A stretch of DNA of 64,000 nucleotides from Anaerolineales bacterium. GTDB lineage: Bacteria; Chloroflexota; Anaerolineae; Anaerolineales; Villigracilaceae. The notes under the pieces are model-generated. The model was not told the origin of the DNA. It was given only the letters and a program-made list of their open reading frames with translations, and did not search any database. The position numbers and the translations under genes were made by a program. The stretch spans positions 1-64,000 of the forward strand of contig JAHDWB010000008.1 in NCBI GenBank assembly GCA_023382595.1, in the 5' to 3' direction. Every line of letters starts with the position of its first letter. The first letter of the stretch is position 1. Below are positions 44,600 to 53,727 of the stretch, piece by piece.

Positions 44600-45302
44600 C
44601 ATGGATTGGGTGATCGAAGCGCGCGACCTGAAGAAGACCTACATCATGGGCGAGTTCGAAGTCCATGCCCTGCGCGGCGTGTCATTCACGATCCGGCGCG
44701 GGGAGATGGTGTCGATCATGGGACCATCGGGCTCGGGCAAATCCACAATGATGAACACGATCGGCTGCCTGGACCGCCCGACCTCCGGCGAATATATTCT
44801 GGACGGCGAATCGGTGGCGGAGATGACCGACGACCAGTTAGCCAGTGTCCGCAACCGCAAGGTGGGTTTTGTCTTCCAGAGTTTCAACCTGCTCTCGCGT
44901 TTGACCGCGTTGGGGAATGTGGAACTGCCCCTGCGTTATGCCGGGCTGACCGAAGGACGCCGTGACCGCGCCCGTGCCGCGCTCGAAGCGGTTGGTTTGG
45001 GGGACCGCATGACGCACCGCCCCTATGAACTCTCCGGCGGGCAGCAGCAGCGTGTGGCTGTTGCGCGCGCGCTGGTCAATAACCCCGCCATCATCATGGC
45101 GGACGAACCGACCGGGAATCTGGATTCAAAGGTCGGCAAAGAGATCATGAATCTATTATTGAATTTGAACAAGGACCTCGGCACGACGTTGATCATCGTC
45201 ACGCATGACCCGAAGATCGCCGAGCAGACCCAGCGCGTCATCCGCCTGCGCGACGGCTTGCTGGATACCGGGGAAGAGGAAAGCAACGGGAGGCAGGCAT
45301 GA
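44592..45302 (+). CDS. ABC transporter ATP-binding protein (MacB/LolD type)
   Basis: A 236-residue ATPase with Walker [10 protein letters not shown] (about 46-54), Q-loop FQSFNLL, signature [15 protein letters not shown], Walker [14 protein letters not shown] and the H-loop THD. The ATP-binding half of MacB-type exporters. The frame starts at a GTG that overlaps the adaptor stop; an ATG three codons later (44601) is an alternative. It overlaps the permease by four bases. Confidence 0.95.
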   Translation: MADMDWVIEARDLKKTYIMGEFEVHALRGVSFTIRRGEMVSIMGPSGSGKSTMMNTIGCLDRPTSGEYILDGESVAEMTDDQLASVRNRKVGFVFQSFNLLSRLTALGNVELPLRYAGLTEGRRDRARAALEAVGLGDRMTHRPYELSGGQQQRVAVARALVNNPAIIMADEPTGNLDSKVGKEIMNLLLNLNKDLGTTLIIVTHDPKIAEQTQRVIRLRDGLLDTGEEESNGRQA

Positions 45303-46558
45303 GCTTTTGGCAGGCTGTCATAGAAGCCCTTGAAAGTTTGAACGGGAACAAGATGCGTTCCGGTTTGACCGTGCTCGGCATTGTCATCGGCGTGGCGGCG
45401 GTGATCGCCATGCTGGCGGTCGGCAACGGGGCGCAGGCGACCATTACCGGTTCCATTTCCGATATCGGCACCAACCTGCTGTTCGTTTTCAGCGGCGGAC
45501 CGCAACAGGGCGGCGGACCAGGATCGGGCGGCGGTGGAAGCGGAAGCAATACGCGTCCGCTGACATTGGGGGATGCGGATGCGATCTCCGATCCCTTTGC
45601 CGCGCCGTCGGTGGAGGCGGTCGCGCCGGTGATCCAGGGAAATGGGATGCTGGCGTTCTCCGGCGAGAATACCAGCACGACCATCAGCGGCGTGACGCCG
45701 TTGTATGCGCCGGTGCGCAACCTTCAGGTGGCGGAAGGCGATTTTATCAATGAAGAACACCTGCTCGGGCGGATGTCGGTTGTGGTGCTGGGACCGGAGA
45801 CCGCTACTGCGCTGTTCGGTCATGCCGACGGTGTGGTGGGTGAGACCATCCGCATCGAGGGGCAGCCGTTCCGTGTGATCGGTGTTCTGGTGGCGAGAGG
45901 CGGCGGCGCGTTCGGAAGCGAGGACAATGCCGCTTATATCCCATTTACCACTGCGCAGGCGCGCCTGATCAAACGTTCGACGCCGGACCGCGTGGATGTC
46001 ATCTTCGTCCAGGCAACTTCCGCGGATACGGTTCCACAGGCGTCGGAGGAGATCTCCAACATCATCCGCCAGCGTCATCGCACGCCCATCGGCGCGGATG
46101 ATTTCACTGTGTTCACCCAGCAGGATTTTCTGCAAACGTTTGAAACCATCACCGGCGTTCTGACCATCTTCCTCGGCGGCATTGCGGGCATTTCCCTGCT
46201 GGTGGGCGGCATCGGCATCATGAACATCATGCTGGTTTCCGTCACCGAACGCACCAAGGAGATCGGTCTGCGCAAGGCGTTGGGCGCGCGCAAACGCGAC
46301 ATCCTGTTGCAGTTCCTGACCGAGTCGTCCCTGTTGAGTCTGATCGGCGGGGTCATCGGCATCATGTTCGGCTGGCTGATCGCATTCGTCGTCGGGCAGG
46401 TCGCCACCGCCACCGGCAACAACTTCACGCCCGTGGTCGGCACGGACGCGATTTTGCTTTCCACGAGTTTCTCGGCGATCATCGGCTTGTTCTTTGGCAT
46501 TTATCCCGCCAGCCGCGCCGCCAACCTCGAGCCCGTCGAAGCCCTGCGTTACGAGTAG
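45299..46558 (+). CDS. ABC transporter permease (MacB/FtsX type)
   Basis: A 419-residue permease with one N-terminal helix (about 20-43), a large outside MacB domain (about 48-285; [17 protein letters not shown]) that includes a Gly-rich linker, and three C-terminal helices with the FtsX-like pattern [49 protein letters not shown]. With the adaptor and ATPase it forms a tripartite-like exporter for peptides, toxins or lipoproteins; the substrate is unknown. Confidence 0.95.
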   Translation: MSFWQAVIEALESLNGNKMRSGLTVLGIVIGVAAVIAMLAVGNGAQATITGSISDIGTNLLFVFSGGPQQGGGPGSGGGGSGSNTRPLTLGDADAISDPFAAPSVEAVAPVIQGNGMLAFSGENTSTTISGVTPLYAPVRNLQVAEGDFINEEHLLGRMSVVVLGPETATALFGHADGVVGETIRIEGQPFRVIGVLVARGGGAFGSEDNAAYIPFTTAQARLIKRSTPDRVDVIFVQATSADTVPQASEEISNIIRQRHRTPIGADDFTVFTQQDFLQTFETITGVLTIFLGGIAGISLLVGGIGIMNIMLVSVTERTKEIGLRKALGARKRDILLQFLTESSLLSLIGGVIGIMFGWLIAFVVGQVATATGNNFTPVVGTDAILLSTSFSAIIGLFFGIYPASRAANLEPVEALRYE

Positions 46559-46560
46559 TC

Positions 46561-47244
46561 ATGTCAACGTTTCGGAAGTCCATCTACGCCCTGATGCTGC
46601 TCTTCTTCGTTCAGGGATGTATTCCCGCGCAGACTGTTACTCAGGAACCACCTGCTGCTGCAACCTTTGCCCCGCTCCCGGCGACGTCAACGCCTCTTCC
46701 CACGCCGACGCTTATCCCTGCCCAAACGGAGATTCCGCCCACGCCTCAGCCGGAGGTGATCCTCACGGTTACGAAGGGCAATCTTTACATCCGCCGCGGA
46801 CCGGGCTTGCCATATAACCAGATCGGCGTCCTGCGCGAAGGAGAGAGCATCCGCATCATCGGGCAGGATGTGCTCTCGCGCTGGGTGCAGGTGCAGATGC
46901 CCAACTCGCAGAACGCGGGCTGGGTTTCCGTCATGACCGATTTCACGCGCGTGGACGGCGACCTTAACTCCGTGCCGAACTTCACGTTCACGGATTGGTT
47001 CAAGCCTGCCTTCATCAAAAATTGCACGGAGCATGATCTGGTGGTGGAACCCGGCGATCATTACCTGTACAATCTCTATACCAACTCGCTGACCCTCAAC
47101 GAGGTGCAGGTCGACCCCGGCTCGTACACGGTGCATGATATGTTCCTGCCGGGCGCGCCGGAGATCCAACGCGTCGAAGTGCGGGAGGGGATGACCGTGT
47201 ACATCACCGTGAATGGATTGGGTGTCAGTCACAATTGCCCGTAG
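46561..47244 (+). CDS. SH3b-domain lipoprotein
   Basis: A 227-residue lipoprotein (lipobox FVQGC at about residue 20) with a Thr/Pro linker, a bacterial SH3 domain (about 63-125; GNLYIRRGPGLPYNQIGVL... RWVQVQMPNSQNAGWV) and a C-terminal beta region (about 140-227). SH3b domains often bind cell-wall peptides. It follows the permease by two bases and so belongs to the exporter operon. Confidence 0.85.
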   Translation: MSTFRKSIYALMLLFFVQGCIPAQTVTQEPPAAATFAPLPATSTPLPTPTLIPAQTEIPPTPQPEVILTVTKGNLYIRRGPGLPYNQIGVLREGESIRIIGQDVLSRWVQVQMPNSQNAGWVSVMTDFTRVDGDLNSVPNFTFTDWFKPAFIKNCTEHDLVVEPGDHYLYNLYTNSLTLNEVQVDPGSYTVHDMFLPGAPEIQRVEVREGMTVYITVNGLGVSHNCP

Positions 47245-47382
47245 CTTGCGGCATCATTCGCTCATCTCGCGGTACAATCGGAGTATGACGGCGAGGCAAT
47301 GTCAGACTGAGATGCCGCCGGGGAGCAGAATCAGGCGTCCGTTAAGGTCGAGCCGTTCCTTATGTCCTATTAGGAGAAAACC

Positions 47383-48879
47383 ATGTCTGAAAAATTGAAT
47401 CAACTCAAGCAGATCTTTGGCGAGGTCGGTGACCTGGGCCGCGCTGCCAGCGTTCTCGGCTGGGACCAGCAGGTGAATATGCCGCCCGGCGGCGGGGAGG
47501 CGCGCGGACAACAGCTCGCCACACTTGGAAAGATCGCCCAGGAAAAGTTCACGTCGGATGAAGTGGGGAAATTGCTGGACGAATTGAAGAGCGAATACGG
47601 GGACGCCGGGACCGATGACGGCGCGATGATCCGCGTTGCCGCCCGCGATTACGACAAAGCCAAACGCGTGCCGCCTGAGTTCGTGGCGGAGCAAGCCATG
47701 GTCGCGTCGAAGGCATTCGAAGCATGGGTGGAGGCAAAAGGGAAGGCGGACTTTTCCATCTTCCGTCCGCATCTCGAAAAACTGGTGGACTTGGTGAAGA
47801 AGTACATTTCCTTCTTCCCGCCCGCGGACCATCCCTATGATGTTTTGCTGGAGGATTACGAACCCGGCATGAAGACCGCCGACGTTCAGACGATCTTCGG
47901 CAACCTGCGCCCGAAACAGGTGGAACTCATCAAAGCCATCGCAGCTTCCAAGCAGGTCAAGGATGATTTCCTGCACAAGAAATACAACGAAAAGAAGGTC
48001 TGGGATTTCGGCGAAACGATCATCAAGAAGTTCGGCTACGATTTCTCGCGCGGCAGGCAGGACAAAGCCCCGCATCCGTTCGAGACGACCTTCAGCGTTG
48101 ACGATGTGCGCATCACCAACCGCTTCGAAGCGGGCAATCCGCTGGCGACACTGTTCAGCGCCATGCACGAGTCGGGACATGCCATGTACGAGCAGGGCGT
48201 CAACCCGGCATACGAACGCACCCCGCTGGCGAGCGGAACGTCGCTGGCGGTGCATGAGTCGCAGTCGCGCATGTGGGAGAATATCGTCGGGCGCTCCCTG
48301 CCGTTCTGGGAGCACTTCTTCCCCGAACTGAAAAAGACCTTCCCGTCGCAATTGGACGGCGTGGGCTTGAAAGCCTTTTACAAAGCCATCAACAAAGTCG
48401 AGCCATCCCTCATCCGCGTGAACGCGGACGAAGCCACGTACAACCTGCACATCATGCTGCGCCTCGAAATGGAGATCGGCATGGTGGACGGTTCCATCGC
48501 CATCAAAGACCTGCCCGAGATCTGGAACGAGAAGATGCGCGATTATCTCGGCATCACCCCGCCCAACGACGCGCTCGGCGTGCTTCAGGACATCCACTGG
48601 TCGTACGGCTCCATCGGTTACTTCTCCACCTATGCGCTCGGCAACATCATCTCGGCGCAACTGTGGGAGACGGTTAACAAGGACATCCGCGGGCTGGATG
48701 AACAGTTCCGCAAGGGCAAGTTCGATGAACTGCTCGGCTGGCTGCACGAAAAGATCCACGTGTATGGGCGCAAGTACGACCCGCAGGACCTCGTGCAAAA
48801 AGTGACCGGCTCGAAGATCGACTCCGCCGCGTACGTGCGCTATTTGACGAAGAAATACAGCGACATCTACGGGCTTTAG
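47383..48879 (+). CDS. M32 family metallocarboxypeptidase
   Basis: A 498-residue thermostable-carboxypeptidase-1 type enzyme. The zinc motif is HESGHAMYEQG (HExxH, about 266-270), followed by the family motif HESQSRMWENIVGRS (third ligand Glu), DDVRITNRF and the end IHVYGRKYDPQDLVQKVTG. It removes C-terminal residues from peptides in the cytoplasm. AGGAG precedes the ATG. A terminator follows. Confidence 0.96.
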   Translation: MSEKLNQLKQIFGEVGDLGRAASVLGWDQQVNMPPGGGEARGQQLATLGKIAQEKFTSDEVGKLLDELKSEYGDAGTDDGAMIRVAARDYDKAKRVPPEFVAEQAMVASKAFEAWVEAKGKADFSIFRPHLEKLVDLVKKYISFFPPADHPYDVLLEDYEPGMKTADVQTIFGNLRPKQVELIKAIAASKQVKDDFLHKKYNEKKVWDFGETIIKKFGYDFSRGRQDKAPHPFETTFSVDDVRITNRFEAGNPLATLFSAMHESGHAMYEQGVNPAYERTPLASGTSLAVHESQSRMWENIVGRSLPFWEHFFPELKKTFPSQLDGVGLKAFYKAINKVEPSLIRVNADEATYNLHIMLRLEMEIGMVDGSIAIKDLPEIWNEKMRDYLGITPPNDALGVLQDIHWSYGSIGYFSTYALGNIISAQLWETVNKDIRGLDEQFRKGKFDELLGWLHEKIHVYGRKYDPQDLVQKVTGSKIDSAAYVRYLTKKYSDIYGL

Positions 48880-48896
48880 TTTTGGATCAACCGAAC

Positions 48897-48931
48897 GAGA
48901 CGCCCTGTCCATAGGGCGTCTCTATTTTTAT
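48897..48931 (+). terminator. Terminator after the M32 gene
   Basis: GAGACGCCCT (48897-48906) with AGGGCGTCTC (48913-48922) and a six-base loop, then TATTTTTATTTT. Confidence 0.88.
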
Positions 48932-48934
48932 TTT

Positions 48935-49864
48935 ATGAAACGACACCTGCTCCTTCTCGCCTCCCTGTTCGGACTGTTAGCTGGCTGCACCCAATCGACC
49001 GGTCCCGCCCCGACGCCTCTCCCGCCCGACCACCTCCCGACGGTCGTCGCGTTGACCGGGCAAGCCGCCTTTGCCACCTCGGCTGTGTTGACGCAAGCCG
49101 CGCTCCCCACAGAGACACCAGCCCCAACGTCCACGTTCGAGGCGCCGCTTGACCTCCCCAGCCCCACGCCGACGTTCGCGCCGGGCTTCAGCGAGTTTGC
49201 CCAGATCCGCTTCGTCTCTCCGGGTCCGATGTCCAGCCTGACGTCACCGTTCATTTTGCAGACCATCATCGCCGCCGGGGAAAGTGACCTGATTCAAGTG
49301 GACCTGCTTGGCGAAGATGGGCGCGTCCTTCAGCGCATCCTGAAAAACCTGCCGCGCAACCCGCGCGGGACGCCCCAGCGTTTCGAAATGTCGTTCGAGA
49401 TCCGCGCCGTTTCCGAAGCCGGGTACATCCGCATCAGCACGAAGGACGAATTCGGGCGACTTCAGGCGTTGAACACCCTGCCTGTGCTGTTGTATTCCGT
49501 CGGAGAAACCCAGGTCAACCCGCCGGGGAATATCATCTACGAGCGCGTGATGGTGGAAGGGGTCGGGGAGAATTCCAATTTCTATGCGGGCGAGGTGAAC
49601 ATCAGCGGGCGCATTTTGCCCTACAACGACCAGTTGATCTTCGCGGAATTGGTCGGGCAGAACGGCAGACCGTTGATCGCGCGCGTCCTGTCATTGAGCG
49701 GCACGGATACCCAGCCCTTTGAGACCGTCCTGCCGTACAATGTGACCGAACCCACGTCCGCCCGTTTGACCTTCCGGCAGGATAACCCAGCCTTGAGCGT
49801 GGTCGACCCGGAGCTGGGGCGGCTGGTCTATCTGTTCAGCGTGGACGTGATCTTGAATCCGTAA
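48935..49864 (+). CDS. Lipoprotein with Ig-like C-terminal domains
   Basis: A 309-residue lipoprotein (lipobox LLAGC at about residue 18), a long Thr/Pro/Ala-rich linker (about 20-85) and two beta-sandwich-like units (IRFVSPGPMSSLTSPFILQT, about 90-195; RVMVEGVGENSNFYAGEVNISGRI, about 205-309). The second resembles spore-germination (Gmad2-like) immunoglobulin-type domains. The function is unknown; probably a cell-surface protein. Confidence 0.75.
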   Translation: MKRHLLLLASLFGLLAGCTQSTGPAPTPLPPDHLPTVVALTGQAAFATSAVLTQAALPTETPAPTSTFEAPLDLPSPTPTFAPGFSEFAQIRFVSPGPMSSLTSPFILQTIIAAGESDLIQVDLLGEDGRVLQRILKNLPRNPRGTPQRFEMSFEIRAVSEAGYIRISTKDEFGRLQALNTLPVLLYSVGETQVNPPGNIIYERVMVEGVGENSNFYAGEVNISGRILPYNDQLIFAELVGQNGRPLIARVLSLSGTDTQPFETVLPYNVTEPTSARLTFRQDNPALSVVDPELGRLVYLFSVDVILNP

Positions 49865-49871
49865 ATCCGCC

Positions 49872-49899
49872 TTGCCAAAACAAATCAGAATGGTATAAT
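49872..49899 (+). promoter_or_regulatory. tRNA-Pro promoter
   Basis: TTGCCA (49872-49877), 16 bases, TATAAT (49894-49899) in the extended form TGGTATAAT. The tRNA starts 17 bases after the -10. Confidence 0.8.
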
Positions 49900-49915
49900 T
49901 CGCACGCTTAACGTT

Positions 49916-49989
49916 CGGGGTGTGGCTCAGACCGGTAGAGCGCACGGTTCGGGTCCGTGAGGTCCGCGGTTCAAATCCGCGCACCCCGA
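49916..49989 (+). tRNA. tRNA-Pro (anticodon CGG)
   Basis: The acceptor arms CGGGGTG and CACCCCG pair fully, with discriminator A. The D arm (GCTCAGACCGGTAGAGC), anticodon stem CACGG/CCGTG around the loop TTCGGGT (anticodon CGG) and T arm CGCGG-TTCAAAT-CCGCG are all regular. CCA is not encoded. It reads CCG codons. The genes to the right have a different base composition, so this tRNA is a probable island boundary. Confidence 0.95.
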
Positions 49990-50000
49990 CAAGCATTATT

Positions 50001-50033
50001 GCACCGCCTTACCCGAAGGCGGTGCGTTTGTTT
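50001..50033 (+). terminator. Terminator after tRNA-Pro
   Basis: GCACCGCCTT with AAGGCGGTGC around ACCCG, followed by GTTTGTTT. Confidence 0.88.
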
Positions 50034-50169
50034 AACCGTTCTGGAAGCATATTCCATAACGATGGCGGCGTGGAGTACCTATATAATAGGCTGTTCAACA
50101 AGAGACAACGGGACCCTGCTTGATGAGAAGTGGTGTTTTTCTAAGGACTCAACTTGAAAGGGCAGTAAC

Positions 50170-50580
50170 ATGAACTCCTCAAATAAAAGGTTTATCGTTA
50201 TAGGACTATTGATAGGTTGTTCCTTGATTTTGTTGTTCTCCGTAATAATATTGGTATTTTTCTTCATTCCCTTGTATCGCGAATATTCTGTTTATCAGAT
50301 TATCCACGCGGAACGAATAGACAGATTGAGAATATTGCTTTGTGAACCATTTAGTACCGAAACAACGCCTGAAGAAATAATAAGCAAACTAGAAGAGATG
50401 GGCGATATTACAGTTGCAGGGAATGACATTACTGATCCGAATTTGTCTATTGTATTTAATGAGCCGAGGCTTAATGAAATCTACGGGCGATTTACCATTA
50501 CGTTTCATGATGGAAAATATGTAGGAGCATCTATTCCAACTGGATTTGAAAAGATAGAAGTGATATGCTCGTATAGGTAA
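50170..50580 (+). CDS. Hypothetical protein with N-terminal membrane anchor
   Basis: 136 residues: a single hydrophobic segment (about 9-36) and an outside part with a short conserved-looking helix (TTPEEIISKLEEMGD) and beta strands. I recognise no family. The gene is AT-rich compared with the genes to the left of the tRNA and seems part of the island. No clear Shine-Dalgarno, apart from AAAGGG before ATG. Confidence 0.6.
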   Translation: MNSSNKRFIVIGLLIGCSLILLFSVIILVFFFIPLYREYSVYQIIHAERIDRLRILLCEPFSTETTPEEIISKLEEMGDITVAGNDITDPNLSIVFNEPRLNEIYGRFTITFHDGKYVGASIPTGFEKIEVICSYR

Positions 50581-50632
50581 AAGAAGCTATTTATTTGTAC
50601 TTCCTCTCTACACACTGGGTTTCGCCCGCCAG

Positions 50633-51796
50633 ATGAGCGACCCTGCGGGAGAAATTACCTTCGCCCAGACTTATGATCCCGGAGTTTATCCTGAGCCGTG
50701 TCGAAGGAGCGTAGTGACCTACACCATCGGCGCATCCCAAACAGAGTTTGGCTTCACGGGCGAACAATATGGGGATTCCACACAGTTGTTGTTCCTGCGG
50801 GCGAGATATTATAATCCTGCCAATGGAAGGTTTATAAATAAAGACCCGTCCCGCATGGAAAATAATCTGTACTCTTATGCAAGAGGAAACCCAGTAAACC
50901 GGATTGATCCTTCTGGGTTTTATTCCAAAGAAATGATAAGAAACAGTATTGATCCTATGGAATTTGAATCTGATGGATTCTTTGACAATAAGAATCATTC
51001 ACGTTGGGGTTTCTACGCCCTCTTACTCAATGCACAAGATGGCGATTATATTCAAGCTGGTTCTCTTGATATTATGGCTTCTGATGTATCTTTTTCCAGT
51101 GGAGAAAGATTTCAGAGTTGGAATTGCGAAATTTGGGTTGGCGGCAAACCATTAAATCAATATTTCGATAATGTGGTTAAGCGTCAAAGATATCCTGCAA
51201 TTTGGTGGCGCGACACTTCTCCAATATTTTACGATTTATTTAGTCTTTCAACATATCCAAATTCACGGCGGTCCTTTGTTGATGGTTTAGATTTTGGGAG
51301 TTTTACTGATATTCCGCAATTTCATGGTCTCTCGCGTGGGTATGGTCCTGTAGAAGCGCAAATTATTATTGATATCAATGGAAATTTTCACCTTGCCTTC
51401 TCATTTGGAGCTGGCTCAACACTAGGTTTGGGTTATTTTGAAGGTTATCTGTGTACTTGGACATGGAATAATTTGGGCGAAGGCTGTTTCGGTAATATTC
51501 CCTCGTCATCTGAGGTCACATCTGCTATAGATGGGGTCTGTGCCAGTACAGAGTTGATATTAGTAGGTGGCTTTAATATCTCACCTCTTTGTGCGGGAAC
51601 GCACCTGCGTACCGAAGGTAATTACACAGCGCTTTCAACGTTTTATGTAGGCGCAGGGGCTGGGGCAGGCGCAGGGATAAGCGTAACTTTTCCGTTAGGC
51701 GTTGGAGATCCATATTTAGGTTGGAAATGGGCGTTAGATGATCAGAAAAATGGAGTGACTTTTAGCGATATCCTTGCAACGGTGGGGTCGCCATGA
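50633..51796 (+). CDS. Orphan Rhs-repeat C-terminal module (5' truncated)
   Basis: 387 residues. The first 100 are the end of an Rhs core: TEFGFTGEQYGDSTQLLFLRARYYNPANGRFINKDPSR and the boundary motif NPVNRIDPSG. The rest (about 105-387) is a variable C-terminal domain without a recognised toxin fold, ending Gly-rich. Rhs similarity runs in frame upstream of the ATG (LGFARQM) to about 50610, so the gene has lost its large 5' part. A dispersed repeat codes for VYPEPCRR inside the core. The next gene overlaps by four bases (ATGA), as an immunity gene would. Confidence 0.82.
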   Translation: MSDPAGEITFAQTYDPGVYPEPCRRSVVTYTIGASQTEFGFTGEQYGDSTQLLFLRARYYNPANGRFINKDPSRMENNLYSYARGNPVNRIDPSGFYSKEMIRNSIDPMEFESDGFFDNKNHSRWGFYALLLNAQDGDYIQAGSLDIMASDVSFSSGERFQSWNCEIWVGGKPLNQYFDNVVKRQRYPAIWWRDTSPIFYDLFSLSTYPNSRRSFVDGLDFGSFTDIPQFHGLSRGYGPVEAQIIIDINGNFHLAFSFGAGSTLGLGYFEGYLCTWTWNNLGEGCFGNIPSSSEVTSAIDGVCASTELILVGGFNISPLCAGTHLRTEGNYTALSTFYVGAGAGAGAGISVTFPLGVGDPYLGWKWALDDQKNGVTFSDILATVGSP

Positions 51797-52164
51797 AATG
51801 GAGATATAAGTCTATTGAGGCGAGGTTGGTTTTAATTTCAAGGATTATGTTTATCTTTTCAATGATTTTATTCGCTAGCGCCGTTGTTGTGATAATGGCG
51901 CAAGGCGCTAGATGGTTAATCGTGGGGTTACTCGTAACTGGTGGATTACTTCTCTGTGTTAATTGGGTAATTCCGGGGGCATTAATAATTTTGGGCTATC
52001 CCAGCCTTGCTTATGCATGGCTTCATGGCGTGAACCCGCTTGTATTTTCTAGCCCTTCTTGGGAGTCGTTGTCAAGCGAACAAAGAAAATCGGTTTACCT
52101 TAATTCCATGGTCACTTTGTTTGCAATAATCGCTTTTATTGTTTGGGCTATAAGTGAACAGTGA
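51793..52164 (+). CDS. Small membrane protein after the Rhs tail, candidate immunity protein
   Basis: 123 residues with three or four hydrophobic stretches (about 14-35, 38-58, 60-80 and 105-121). No family is recognised. Overlap with the Rhs stop codon suggests translational coupling. In polymorphic toxin systems the gene directly after the toxin tail usually encodes immunity; that is the only ground for the proposal. Confidence 0.6.
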   Translation: MKWRYKSIEARLVLISRIMFIFSMILFASAVVVIMAQGARWLIVGLLVTGGLLLCVNWVIPGALIILGYPSLAYAWLHGVNPLVFSSPSWESLSSEQRKSVYLNSMVTLFAIIAFIVWAISEQ

Positions 52165-52353
52165 TGCATTCTTACCCAAAAGAAAATCTCTTCTTTTCAG
52201 TCGTCATGATAATACCCTAACAGAAAAACATCTTTAGGATGAGCGTAATGTAAAGTCTGGCTGGAAGAGTCCTTTCCTGCGAAATCCAAGTGAATACTTT
52301 TATATAGATGCTTATTGGAAACCAACAAGACAGTAAAACTGTAAGAGGCTACT

Positions 52354-52758
52354 ATGAAACAAAGCGAAGATGAACAATATCTACAATTACTTTCAATATT
52401 TCACTATATCGTCGGTGGGATGGTGGGGTTGTTCGCGTGCTTTCCCATTATTCACTTTGCGTTTGGATTAAGTATGCTGGTTTCCGGTTTTACTCAATCG
52501 CCTCAGGGTGAACCTGCGCTTATTGGACTCTTTTTCACATTACTTGCCGGAGGGTTCATTCTCTTTGGATGGGCATTTGCAATCTGCGTCATCCTGACTG
52601 GCAGGTTTATCGCAAAAAGAAAGAACCATATGTTTTGCTTGGTTGTGGCTGGAACCGAGTGCATGTTCACTCCGTTTGGGACCGTGCTTGGAGTTTTTAC
52701 CATCATTGTCCTTATACGCCCATCGGTAAAGGCAGCATTTGAAAAACTCCCGACATAG
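52354..52758 (+). CDS. Four-helix membrane protein, paralogue 1
   Basis: 134 residues with the pattern YLQLLSIFHYIVGGMVGLFACFPIIH, LFGWAFAICVILTGRFIAKRK and FTPFGTVLGVFTIIVLIRPSVK. It clearly matches the protein at 53303-53719 along its whole length. The function is unknown. It belongs to the tRNA-Pro island; 190 bases without a gene separate it from the preceding one. Confidence 0.65.
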   Translation: MKQSEDEQYLQLLSIFHYIVGGMVGLFACFPIIHFAFGLSMLVSGFTQSPQGEPALIGLFFTLLAGGFILFGWAFAICVILTGRFIAKRKNHMFCLVVAGTECMFTPFGTVLGVFTIIVLIRPSVKAAFEKLPT

Positions 52759-52768
52759 ACAGAAAAAC

Positions 52769-53284
52769 ATGCGAAATAATCAATCCTATCGCCGCCTTGC
52801 ATTACTTATCCTTGTGCCACCGTTGTTGGTAATTTTTTTGTGCGTAGTATTGCTGACGCCCCGAATTAACGACTTTTTTAATTCACCGGCTTATCCCGAT
52901 TATCTTTGGTGGCTTCGCGTCACTCGTGAGTTAAGCGATAAGGGATATCCTGTCCACGATGTTACAGTATCAGAGAATGAGACGTTGGGCTTCAGGGACA
53001 TTGATATTCAAATCGGTAATTTGATGAAAGGTGAGCAGCGAAGATCTTACGAATTGGTCAAGGATGTACATTCAATTGTTATGGATACATTTATAAATGA
53101 TTCTTCGCAACCGGAACCGGTTGACATGATCACCGTCATGATCATTGACTATTCCAGCGGCTCATATACGGTAAGTGTAGATTACGGAACTGTGAGGAAA
53201 TTTTATGCGGCCGAAATCTCCGAACAGGAGTATTTCAAAAATTGGTCATATCCGGAGAATACACCGGGGATTACACCTCCATAG
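52769..53284 (+). CDS. Hypothetical protein with N-terminal membrane anchor
   Basis: 171 residues from the ATG at 52769 (a TTG at 52739 is the only longer option and overlaps the preceding gene). One hydrophobic segment (about 11-33), then an outside domain (LWWLRVTRELSDKGYPVHDVTVSENETLGFRDIDIQ). I recognise no family. It lies between the two paralogous membrane genes. Confidence 0.55.
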   Translation: MRNNQSYRRLALLILVPPLLVIFLCVVLLTPRINDFFNSPAYPDYLWWLRVTRELSDKGYPVHDVTVSENETLGFRDIDIQIGNLMKGEQRRSYELVKDVHSIVMDTFINDSSQPEPVDMITVMIIDYSSGSYTVSVDYGTVRKFYAAEISEQEYFKNWSYPENTPGITPP

Positions 53285-53302
53285 TCTTTAGAGAGCACAA
53301 AA

Positions 53303-53719
53303 ATGAATGATGATCGTTATCTGAATTTACTATCTATTTTTCACCTGATTGTTGGAAGTGTAGCAGGATTATTTTCCTGCTTTCCGCTGGTAAATCTGTC
53401 AATGGGGTTGTCTACACTTTCAGATATACCCAAGTCTATGGTGCAGGGCGACGCTTTTTCTCCGTTTACATTTTTGTCTATCATGTTTATCCTTCTCCCA
53501 ATAGGAATAGTAGTTCTTGGTTGGATGTTCGCGATTGCAGTTTCCTTAAATGGATACTTTATCAAGACGCGACATTGGCACACCTACTGTTTGGTTGTTG
53601 GAGGCATTGAAACTATTTTCATGCCATTCGGCACTATCTTGGGAATCTTTCCAATTATTCTTCTGACAAAACCGGAAATAAAAGTTCTTTTTGACCAAGG
53701 AGAGAACTTGTCAAATTAG
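53303..53719 (+). CDS. Four-helix membrane protein, paralogue 2
   Basis: 138 residues: YLNLLSIFHLIVGSVAGLFSCFPLVN, VLGWMFAIAVSLNGYFIKTRH and FMPFGTILGIFPIILLTKPEIK. The order and spacing of these blocks match the protein at 52354-52758, so the two arose by duplication. The function is unknown. Confidence 0.65.
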   Translation: MNDDRYLNLLSIFHLIVGSVAGLFSCFPLVNLSMGLSTLSDIPKSMVQGDAFSPFTFLSIMFILLPIGIVVLGWMFAIAVSLNGYFIKTRHWHTYCLVVGGIETIFMPFGTILGIFPIILLTKPEIKVLFDQGENLSN

Positions 53720-53727
53720 TAAGAAGC

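Noticed and set aside
47302-48912. 536-codon minus-strand frame over the M32 carboxypeptidase gene
   Set aside because: Antisense shadow; the plus strand has HExxH and all M32 motifs.
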